9,465 nt of DNA from Candidatus Omnitrophota bacterium (lineage in GTDB: Bacteria; Omnitrophota; Koll11; VGKN01), in assembly GCA_016867055.1 (NCBI GenBank), contig VGKN01000037.1:1-9465 (forward strand). The letters run 5' to 3'. The notes below the pieces were generated by a model. The model was not told where the DNA came from. It ran no database searches and saw only the letters and a program-made list of their open reading frames with translations. Positions 1-5,043 of this stretch are shown here, one piece after another. Position numbers and translations under genes: made by a program. How positions within the stretch are numbered: position 1 is the stretch's first letter; each line of letters opens with the position of its first letter.

Positions 1-1
1 T

Positions 2-250
2 ATAGAGATTTTATATCATTTTTCCCTGGATTCTACTGGAGAGATGTTAACTCTAAAGACCCTACTTAAGGATAAAAAGGATCCTCATATTGAATCTTTA
101 GCAAATATGATTAAGGGTGCAGAATGGATTGAGAGAGAGATGTGGGAGATGCTCGGCATTAATTTTATAGGGCATCCGAATTTGAAGAGATTACTCTTAG
201 ACGAGGAACTACCAGAAGACTTCCATCCCTTAAGAAAGGAGAAAAAGTAG
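2..250 (+). CDS. NuoC/MbhK-like hydrogenase subunit, C-terminal part (5'-truncated)
   Basis: The reading frame is open from base 2 to the TAG at 248-250, so only the last 82 residues of a longer protein are visible; the first ATG at 44 is internal. The stretch ILYHFSLD, then ERE-WEMLGI-F-GHP-LKRLLL and a final DFHPLRKE matches the end of the 30-kDa complex I subunit family (NuoC, MbhK, EchD, and the N-terminal part of HycE). In group 4 hydrogenases this soluble subunit binds the large subunit on the cytoplasmic side and carries no cofactor. The large-subunit gene follows after a 90-base gap, as in Mbh and complex I operons, where NuoC precedes NuoD. The family call is confident. Whether it is a separate protein or the end of a larger fusion cannot be seen here. 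Confidence 0.88.
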   Translation: MEILYHFSLDSTGEMLTLKTLLKDKKDPHIESLANMIKGAEWIEREMWEMLGINFIGHPNLKRLLLDEELPEDFHPLRKEKK

Positions 251-253
251 TTA

Positions 254-334
254 TAGAGTTCATAGAGTTCACTAGAGTTGTTGAGTTTAAAACTCAAGCA
301 ACCCAAGCAACTCTATCAACGCAAGTAACACGAT
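254..334. repeat. Period-9 tandem repeat with inverted halves
   Basis: The gap between the NuoC-like and large-subunit genes is almost entirely nine 9-base units. They begin with TAGAGTTCA (254-262), an exact copy (263-271) and CTAGAGTTG (272-280). After the centre the units switch to the complementary sense (CAACCCAAG 299-307, CAACTCTAT 308-316, CAACGCAAG 317-325). TTGAGTTT (281-288) and AAACTCAA (290-297) form a perfect 8-base palindrome around one base, and TAGAGTTG (273-280) pairs with CAACTCTA (308-315). The RNA could fold into a long hairpin, but there is no T-run, so a terminator is not supported. Confidence 0.8.
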
Positions 335-340
335 AATAAT

Positions 341-1540
341 ATGTCACATAAAGTAATAGTCCCAATAGGTCCCTATCACCCATTACAGGAAGAGCCGGAA
401 TTTTTCAAACTCTATGTAGAGGGCGAGAAGGTTGTGGATATAGATATAGTAATTGGATATATGCACAGGGGGATAGAGAAACTCTCCGAGTCAAAGCACT
501 TTGACCAAGTGACATTTCTGGTTGAAAGGATATGTGGCATATGCTCTAATTCTCACCCCTTTGCCTATGTGAACGCGATTGAGGATTTGGCAAAGATAGA
601 GGTGCCCCAAAGGGCATTATTTATAAGGACGATAATAGCTGAACTTGAGAGGCTTCATAGTCATCTTCTTTGGCTGGGCTTAGCAGGTCATTTTATCGGG
701 TATAATACAGTTTGGATGTGGTCCTGGAAATATAGGGAGCCGGTTCTGGATATCCTTGAGTTAATCACAGGAAACAGGCAGCATTATGCAATGATGACGC
801 CTGGTGGGGTAAGGAGAGACATAAAAGAAGAAGATATGCCACAAATAAAGAAGATGATAAAAGACCTTATACCTGTATTAGATATGTTTAAGGGTGCTGT
901 TATGGATGATCCTGTTATACAAGCAAGGACAAAGGGCGTGGGCATTCTTACAAGGGAAGAGGCGATAGACTATTGTGTTGTGGGTCCTACAGCAAGGGCA
1001 TCAGGGATTTCTATTGATATAAGAAAAGACGACCCTTATGGAGCCTATGATAAGATAGAGTGGAAAGTCATAACGCAAAAAGAAGGCGATATATTCGCAA
1101 AGCTTGTGGTAAGAGTGCTTGAGATGTATGAGTCTATCAGGATTATAGAGCAGTGCCTTGATAGGATGCCGGATGGTCCTATTGATGCAGATGTAAAGGA
1201 GATACCATCTGGGGAGGGCATTGGTCATATTGAGGCACCTAGGGGCGAATGCTTCCATTATGTGCGCTCTGATGGGACTAATTCTCCCATAAGGCATAAG
1301 ATAAGAGCGCCCAGCTATATGAATGTTGCCTCAAATAAGGTTGCTGCGGTAAAGGGAACGATTTCAGATGCGGCGATAACTTTAGCTGCAGTTGACCCTT
1401 GTTATTGTTGCACGGAAAGAACAGCCGTAATAGAAAAAAAGACAGATAAAAAGATTATGAACGGCTGGGACCTTGTTAAGCTTTCGCAGGAGAAAACGGT
1501 TAGGTTAAAGAGGGAGTTGACAAAAAACAGTAACGAGTAA
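341..1540 (+). CDS. Group 4 membrane-bound [NiFe]-hydrogenase large (catalytic) subunit, NuoD/MbhL-like
   Basis: This 399-residue protein holds the NiFe(CN)2CO site that reduces protons (or oxidises H2) on the cytoplasmic face of the complex. The N-terminal nickel motif RICGIC lies at residues 63-68 (C65, C68) with H72 after it, and the C-terminal motif DPCYCCTER at 352-360 (C354, C357). Complex I NuoD lacks these cysteines, so this is a true hydrogenase. C356, between the two ligands, sits where relatives usually carry Ser or Gly. A 39-residue tail follows R360; in HycE-type enzymes such a tail is cleaved just after this arginine by a dedicated protease, and a HycI-like gene lies downstream at 8365. 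The start ATG has no clear Shine-Dalgarno site because the upstream gap is repeat sequence. The last codons (NSNE and stop) lie in the repeat at 1528-1573. Subgroup (4d-like versus another Mrp-linked branch) is not resolved. Confidence 0.95.
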   Translation: MSHKVIVPIGPYHPLQEEPEFFKLYVEGEKVVDIDIVIGYMHRGIEKLSESKHFDQVTFLVERICGICSNSHPFAYVNAIEDLAKIEVPQRALFIRTIIAELERLHSHLLWLGLAGHFIGYNTVWMWSWKYREPVLDILELITGNRQHYAMMTPGGVRRDIKEEDMPQIKKMIKDLIPVLDMFKGAVMDDPVIQARTKGVGILTREEAIDYCVVGPTARASGISIDIRKDDPYGAYDKIEWKVITQKEGDIFAKLVVRVLEMYESIRIIEQCLDRMPDGPIDADVKEIPSGEGIGHIEAPRGECFHYVRSDGTNSPIRHKIRAPSYMNVASNKVAAVKGTISDAAITLAAVDPCYCCTERTAVIEKKTDKKIMNGWDLVKLSQEKTVRLKRELTKNSNE

Positions 1541-1580
1541 TTAGACCTTTTATTACGCATTACTTGTTACGCGTACCTAG
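1528..1580. repeat. Period-7 repeat (GTTAC family) across the large-subunit stop and gap
   Basis: Units CAGTAAC (1528-1534) and GAGTAAT (1535-1541) run across the TAA stop of the large-subunit gene (1538-1540). After a short spacer the complementary sense appears as TTACGCA (1553-1559), TTACTTG (1560-1566) and TTACGCG (1567-1573). GTAACGAGTAAT (1530-1541) and ATTACTTGTTAC (1559-1570) are inverted repeats with one mismatch that is a G-U pair in RNA, so a stem with a 17-base loop is possible. No poly-T follows. The same family lies inside the next gene at 2577-2611. Confidence 0.75.
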
Positions 1581-1588
1581 GTTAAATT

Positions 1589-3238
1589 ATGTGGCGTATA
1601 GATATTTTAAGTAGTTTTGTTGCGGTTTCTATAGGGATATTCGGGCTACTTACCATTGTATATTCACTGGGGTTTATGAAGAACAGGCCACAACTTTTTC
1701 AGTATTACATCTATGTAATTTTAACTATAGCAGCCTCTATAGGAACTATTTTTACTAATAATTTGCTGGTCCTTTTAGTATTATGGGGATTTTTGGGACT
1801 CACCCTTTATCTGTTAATAAATATGGGTGACAAAAATTCAAGCACAACGGCTAAGAAGACATTAATAATCGTAGGTGGTTCAGATTCTCTTATGCTATTA
1901 GGAATAGGAATTGTCTATTATCTTACCGGGACATTGGATATGGACAAAATTCAGTTGACTGTTGACAGCTCGCAGTTGACAGTAATAGCATTTTTATGTC
2001 TGGCTATTACTGCTTTTGCCAAGGCAGGGGCAATGCCGCTGCATACATGGATTCCTGATGTAGCAGAGAGTGCACCTATACCCGTTAGCGCACTCTTACC
2101 TGCCTCCCTTGATAAATTGCTCGGTATATATCTTTTATTTAGGATTTCTACTGAGTTGTTTGTTTTGACCACCTTTATTAACCAGTTCTTATTAATCATA
2201 GGTGCCATTACAATCTTGGCCGCAGTAATGATGGCGCTTATTCAGCATAATTATAAGAAACTTTTGGGTTATCATGCAGTATCCCAGGTGGGTTATATGG
2301 TTATGGGAATAGGAACAGGAAATCCAGTTGGAATAGCAGGGGGATTATTTCATATGCTGAATAATGCAATTTATAAATCAGATTTGTTTTTGATAGGTGG
2401 TGCGGTTGAGAGTAAAAGGCAAACCCTGGAACTTGATAAACTCGGTGGTTTATCAAAGGCTATGCCGGTTACATTTTTTTGTGCTCTTATAGCTAGTCTT
2501 TCTATATCAGGAGTTCCACCGTTTAACGGGTTTGTATCAAAGTGGATGATTTATCAAGGACTTATAAGTCAACTACACGCTACGAGTTACTCGTTACGCG
2601 TTACGAGTTTACTTTGTTTAATATCAGCCATGTTTGGCTCGGCACTGACCCTGGCAAGTTTCTTAAAATTACTTCACGCTACATTTTTAGGACAAAAGAG
2701 TTCTCGGTCAACTGCGAGCAGTCAACTGTCAGCTAAAATTGACGAGGTTAATTTTCTTATGCGGCTTCCTATGTTAATCCTGGCAATTATTTGCATTATA
2801 TTTGGAGTATTTGCAAGCCAGATACCGCTTAGATATTTTATTTTACCCTCAGTAAAGGAAACTGCTTTCCTGGGAATATGGACATCTAACTTAGCTACCC
2901 TTTTGATAATTGTCGGTATTGTAGTAGGACTTGTTATCCTCTGGTTGGGGGATCTAAAAAAGAACACACGCCAGGATAACAGTTATGTGGGTGGTGAAAT
3001 AATACCGCAGGAATTTAGACCTACAGGAACAGAGTTTTACAATACAGTGAAAGACTTAGCCGGGTTTAAACAAATATACCAGAAAGCCCAGGAAGGATAT
3101 TTTGATATATATGAACAGGCAAAGGGAATAGTTTTTAATTTCACTCGCTTACTTCAACATCTTCATAACGGGATTTTGCCCACATATCTGGTCTGGTGTC
3201 TTTTGGGAATGATAGTCTTATTTTTTATAATTTACTAA
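1589..3238 (+). CDS. NuoL/HyfB-like antiporter-family membrane subunit with C-terminal lateral-helix-type extension
   Basis: This 549-residue, strongly hydrophobic protein belongs to the proton-antiporter M family (NuoL/M/N, MrpA/D, HyfB). The TM7 block FAKAGAMPLHTWIPD (residues 144-158) has the key lysine K145, followed by PVSALLPASLDKLLGIY (165-181) with K175, LLGYHAVSQVGYMVMGIG (225-242), and the FHMLNNAIYKSDLF helix with H255 and K263. The TM5 position of the family glutamate (E137 in the MrpD-like protein encoded here) is glycine G67. After the core, residues 467-549 (VGGE...FYNTVKDL...LLQHLHNGILPTYLVW) resemble the amphipathic lateral-helix plus terminal TM region seen in NuoL/MbhI-type proteins. 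Three loops contain in-frame period-7 repeat DNA (residues about 122-133, 330-341 and 372-382). ATG follows the repeat gap without a strong Shine-Dalgarno. Likely role: membrane arm of the hydrogenase; whether it pumps is uncertain. Confidence 0.88.
   Translation: MWRIDILSSFVAVSIGIFGLLTIVYSLGFMKNRPQLFQYYIYVILTIAASIGTIFTNNLLVLLVLWGFLGLTLYLLINMGDKNSSTTAKKTLIIVGGSDSLMLLGIGIVYYLTGTLDMDKIQLTVDSSQLTVIAFLCLAITAFAKAGAMPLHTWIPDVAESAPIPVSALLPASLDKLLGIYLLFRISTELFVLTTFINQFLLIIGAITILAAVMMALIQHNYKKLLGYHAVSQVGYMVMGIGTGNPVGIAGGLFHMLNNAIYKSDLFLIGGAVESKRQTLELDKLGGLSKAMPVTFFCALIASLSISGVPPFNGFVSKWMIYQGLISQLHATSYSLRVTSLLCLISAMFGSALTLASFLKLLHATFLGQKSSRSTASSQLSAKIDEVNFLMRLPMLILAIICIIFGVFASQIPLRYFILPSVKETAFLGIWTSNLATLLIIVGIVVGLVILWLGDLKKNTRQDNSYVGGEIIPQEFRPTGTEFYNTVKDLAGFKQIYQKAQEGYFDIYEQAKGIVFNFTRLLQHLHNGILPTYLVWCLLGMIVLFFIIY
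1952..1986. repeat. Period-7 repeat (CAGTTGA family) inside the NuoL-like gene
   Basis: Five consecutive 7-base units, CAGTTGA, CTGTTGA, CAGCTCG, CAGTTGA and CAGTAAT, encode residues 122-133 (QLTVDSSQLTVI) in frame. They lie in the loop before the TM7 lysine helix. The same unit appears intergenically at 7704-7731 and inverted at 2704-2735. Confidence 0.78.
2577..2611. repeat. Period-7 repeat (GTTAC family) inside the NuoL-like gene
   Basis: Units ACGCTAC, GAGTTAC, TCGTTAC, GCGTTAC and GAGTTTA encode residues 330-341 (HATSYSLRVTSL) in frame, in a short loop between hydrophobic helices. This is the family found at the large-subunit stop (1528-1573). The stretch is visibly richer in CG dinucleotides than the flanking gene. 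Confidence 0.78.
2704..2735. repeat. Inverted copy of the CAGTTGA period-7 repeat inside the NuoL-like gene
   Basis: Read on the minus strand it gives CAGTTGA, CTGCTCG, CAGTTGA and CCGAG. It shares the 13-mer GCTCGCAGTTGAC exactly with the copy at 1952-1986. On the plus strand it encodes residues 372-382 (SRSTASSQLSA), a polar loop between hydrophobic segments. Confidence 0.75.
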
Positions 3239-3240
3239 AA

Positions 3241-3759
3241 ATGTTAGATCTAAATATACTTTTAGTTTTAATGATTATAGGGGCCATAATGGCGGTAGAA
3301 ATAAAAGACCTACTTTCTTCTGTTATTGCGGTTGGTGCGGTAGGCCTTGGGTTATCTGTGGCGTTTTTAATCCTTAAGGCGCCTGACTTAGCCATAACGC
3401 AGTTGGTGGTTGAAATTTTGTGCGTGATAATACTAATTCGTTCAACTATTAGAAAAGACTTGCCACTTGTAAGAGACGGCAGGTGGATGTTTAACACAGT
3501 AAGTACGCTTATTTTTATTTTATTGTTTTTAGCTATAGCCTTTTTTTCTCTAAAAGAAATTCCCTCATTCGGCAGTCCTATTATGAGGGTAGCAGCAAAT
3601 TATGTAAAAGATGGACTTTCTAAAACTGGAGCAGCCAATATAGTTGCAGCAGTTATATTGGATTTTCGTGGATATGATACCTTAGGAGAGGCAACCGTTT
3701 TGTTTACAGCGGTTATAGGAGTTTTGACTGTTATAAGAAAAAAAGGGAGAATTAAATAG
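3241..3759 (+). CDS. MrpA C-terminal-type subunit (DUF4040/MbhD plus MbhE-like domains)
   Basis: This 172-residue membrane protein corresponds to the C-terminal third of MrpA, encoded apart from the antiporter domain. The first half has three hydrophobic segments and the signature LKAPDLAITQLVVEIL (residues 45-60), typical of DUF4040/MbhD. The second half ends with AANIVAAVILDFRGYDTLGE (131-150) and a last helix, the MbhE-type signature. In Pyrococcus these are two genes (MbhD, MbhE); here they are one. It is expected to contribute to the ion path of the Mrp module. I chose ATG 3241, two bases after the upstream stop, because a GTG at 3196 would add 15 residues overlapping the previous gene and unlike the family. 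Its TAG stop (3757-3759) is the start of the period-8 repeat. Confidence 0.88.
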   Translation: MLDLNILLVLMIIGAIMAVEIKDLLSSVIAVGAVGLGLSVAFLILKAPDLAITQLVVEILCVIILIRSTIRKDLPLVRDGRWMFNTVSTLIFILLFLAIAFFSLKEIPSFGSPIMRVAANYVKDGLSKTGAANIVAAVILDFRGYDTLGEATVLFTAVIGVLTVIRKKGRIK

Positions 3760-3836
3760 GTGTTAAGGTGTTTAGGTATTAAGGTGTTTAAGTGTTGGAG
3801 GTATTAAGGTGTTTAGGTGCTGAGGTGTTAAGATAG
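3757..3836. repeat. Period-8 tandem repeat, left flank of the four-helix-bundle gene
   Basis: Nine units of an 8-base repeat (one of 9 bases) run AGGTGTTA, AGGTGTTT, AGGTATTA, AGGTGTTT, AAGTGTTGG, AGGTATTA, AGGTGTTT, AGGTGCTG, AGGTGTTA. They begin with the last two bases of the upstream stop codon and end 22 bases before the next ATG. The 14-mer TTTAGGTATTAAGG (3771-3784) recurs in reverse complement at 4219-4232. Confidence 0.85.
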
Positions 3837-3852
3837 ATGGGAGATTAAGAGA

Positions 3853-4215
3853 ATGTTTGAGAGAGCTAAAGATTTAAGGATATTAAACCAGGCAGAAAAA
3901 ATTGCAGATGATATCTGGGAAATCGTAATTAACTGGAGCTATTTTGCAAAAGACACTATTGGCAAGCAGTTAATTTGCGCTTCTGATTCTATTGGTGCTA
4001 ACATAACAGAAGGGTACTCTCGTTATCATTTAAAAGAAGGTCTGAATTTTTATTATTATGCTCGGGCATCTTTAGAAGAAACAGAATATTGGCTCCGCCG
4101 CGCTATTAACAGAAAATTAATTAAATCGCAAGATTATGAGAAATTCTTAGAAAGATTAGAAAATCTATTACCTCAATTGAATTCTTTTATATCTAAAAAG
4201 AGAATTTCGAAATGA
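3853..4215 (+). CDS. Four-helix-bundle protein of the S23 / 23S rRNA intervening-sequence family
   Basis: This 120-residue soluble protein has no membrane segments and reads as four amphipathic helices. The core SDSIGANITEGYSR (residues 44-57), followed by F--YARASLEETEYWLRRA (about 66-84), matches the pattern of the family (SIP-NIAEG, then AR-SA-E---L). It has about the usual family length. Relatives are encoded in 23S rRNA intervening sequences, and the fold is shared with the Avd accessory protein of diversity-generating retroelements. The biochemical role of the stand-alone form is unknown; nucleic-acid binding is a reasonable guess. It is alone among membrane-protein genes and splits the Mrp cluster. 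Its start has a clear purine-rich site (TGGGAGA at 3838-3844), better than those of most neighbours. Its TGA overlaps the downstream ATG (ATGA at 4212-4215), so it would be co-translated with MrpB. Confidence 0.88.
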   Translation: MFERAKDLRILNQAEKIADDIWEIVINWSYFAKDTIGKQLICASDSIGANITEGYSRYHLKEGLNFYYYARASLEETEYWLRRAINRKLIKSQDYEKFLERLENLLPQLNSFISKKRISK

Positions 4216-4691
4216 ATCCCTTAATACCTAAAAACCAGAATACCTTAAAACCTAATCCAGGTATGACATTAATAGTGAAGGTGGTTACACGGCTTACCGT
4301 TGGGTTAATTTTACTTTTTGGAATATATATAGTTTTACATGGTCATTTAAGCCCTGGCGGGGGTTTTGCAGGCGGGGTAATTATTGCACTTTCATTTATC
4401 CATCTTACGCTCGCCTTTGGCAAGGACTTTGCACTCAGGAAGCTCTCGGAATCTAAAGCCTCATTATTAGAAAGTCTCGGGGCTATTATGTTTTTAACCA
4501 TTGCAACACTAGGTTTCTTAGGTGGATATTTCTTCTACAATTTCTTCATTAGCAAAGGAAAACCATTTAATCTTTTTAGTGCGGGCATAATTCCCCTATG
4601 TAATATTGCCATATGCCTAAAGGTAGGCGCAGGGCTATTTGCTATATTTTTGGTTTTGATTTTGTTCAGGCTTCCGGAAAAGAAAGAATGA
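4212..4691 (+). CDS. mrpB: MrpB/MbhF-like Na+/H+ antiporter subunit with repeat-encoded N-terminus
   Basis: This small membrane protein of the Mrp module has about four TM helices. The family signature HGHLSPGGGFAGGVIIAL is at residues 43-60, and PLCNIAICLKVGAGLFAIF at 128-146. The frame from ATG 4212 gives 159 residues, overlapping the upstream stop by 4 bases. Residues 2-17 (NPLIPKNQNTLKPNPG) are encoded by the inverted period-8 repeat and are unlike family N-termini. M18 (ATG 4263, MTLIVKVVTRL) matches the usual family start and was probably the ancestral one, but it has no well-spaced Shine-Dalgarno site today, so 4212 is kept with the alternative noted. With MrpA-G it is expected to form the ion-translocating part of the hydrogenase. 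Confidence 0.92.
   Translation: MNPLIPKNQNTLKPNPGMTLIVKVVTRLTVGLILLFGIYIVLHGHLSPGGGFAGGVIIALSFIHLTLAFGKDFALRKLSESKASLLESLGAIMFLTIATLGFLGGYFFYNFFISKGKPFNLFSAGIIPLCNIAICLKVGAGLFAIFLVLILFRLPEKKE
4214..4261. repeat. Period-8 repeat, inverted right flank of the four-helix-bundle gene
   Basis: Six 8-base units, GAATCCCT, TAATACCT, AAAAACCA, GAATACCT, TAAAACCT and AATCCAGG, are the reverse-complement sense of the left-flank repeat. CCTTAATACCTAAA (4219-4232) is the exact reverse complement of 3771-3784. The array lies wholly inside the predicted MrpB frame, where 24 bases (three units) make one eight-residue peptide period. Confidence 0.8.
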
Positions 4692-4692
4692 A

Positions 4693-5031
4693 ATGATTAC
4701 ATATTTTTTGTGCTTGGCGCTTTTTTGTGTTGGGCTTTATTGCGTCTTACGAAAAAGAAATCTTATTAAGATTATAATAGGCTTGGGTATAATTGACTAT
4801 GCGGTTAATTTGTTTTTTGTGTTGATAGGGTATCGCCATAAGGGACGTGCGCCTATTTTATCAAGTACTCAGGAGATAAAAAATATGGTAGACCCAATTC
4901 CGCAGGCGCTTGTTTTAACTGCGATAGTTATAGGGCTTGCGGTTACAGCCCTTATAGTTGCTATTGCCATGAGGTTGTACGAGAAATACGGCACATTTGA
5001 TATAACAAAGATAAAAAGACTTAAGGGATAA
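4693..5031 (+). CDS. mrpC: MrpC/MbhG-like antiporter subunit (NuoK family)
   Basis: At 112 residues and about three TM helices this is the NuoK-like subunit of the Mrp antiporter. The family block DPIPQALVLTAIVIGLAVTA (residues 67-86) is intact. The central helix GLGIIDYAVNLFFVLIG (30-46) is in the expected place; D35 is in a membrane position where the family often has a polar residue. The C-terminus is a short basic tail. The start is one base after the MrpB stop, with AAAGAA just upstream, so translational coupling is likely. Family assignment is firm; which ion moves is not shown by sequence. Confidence 0.94.
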   Translation: MITYFLCLALFCVGLYCVLRKRNLIKIIIGLGIIDYAVNLFFVLIGYRHKGRAPILSSTQEIKNMVDPIPQALVLTAIVIGLAVTALIVAIAMRLYEKYGTFDITKIKRLKG

Positions 5032-5043
5032 GATATTAATTTT

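Larger units (their letters stand above)
3757..4261 (+). mobile_element. Candidate small mobile cassette: four-helix-bundle gene between inverted period-8 repeats
   Basis: The gene at 3853-4215 is bracketed by the period-8 repeat at 3757-3836 and by the same repeat in opposite orientation at 4214-4261, with a perfect 14-base match between the arms. It interrupts the usual MrpA-to-MrpB junction and its product has no known part in hydrogenases or antiporters. Proteins of this family are known from intervening sequences in bacterial 23S rRNA, which also have inverted-repeat ends. No transposase, integrase or target-site duplication is visible, so mobility is inferred from architecture only. Confidence 0.45.

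Noticed and set aside
251..340. Rho-independent terminator between the NuoC-like and large-subunit genes
   Set aside because: The palindrome is A+T-rich with no following T-run, and it belongs to a tandem repeat array between two genes of one complex.
341..1540. Complex I NuoD instead of a hydrogenase
   Set aside because: All four nickel-binding cysteines and a maturation protease are present, which complex I lacks.
3196..3240. GTG start at 3196 for the DUF4040 protein
   Set aside because: It overlaps the end of the NuoL-like gene and adds residues unlike the family; ATG 3241 sits two bases after the upstream stop.
3757..3836. CRISPR array
   Set aside because: The units are 8 bases with no spacers and adjoin each other directly; there are no cas genes.
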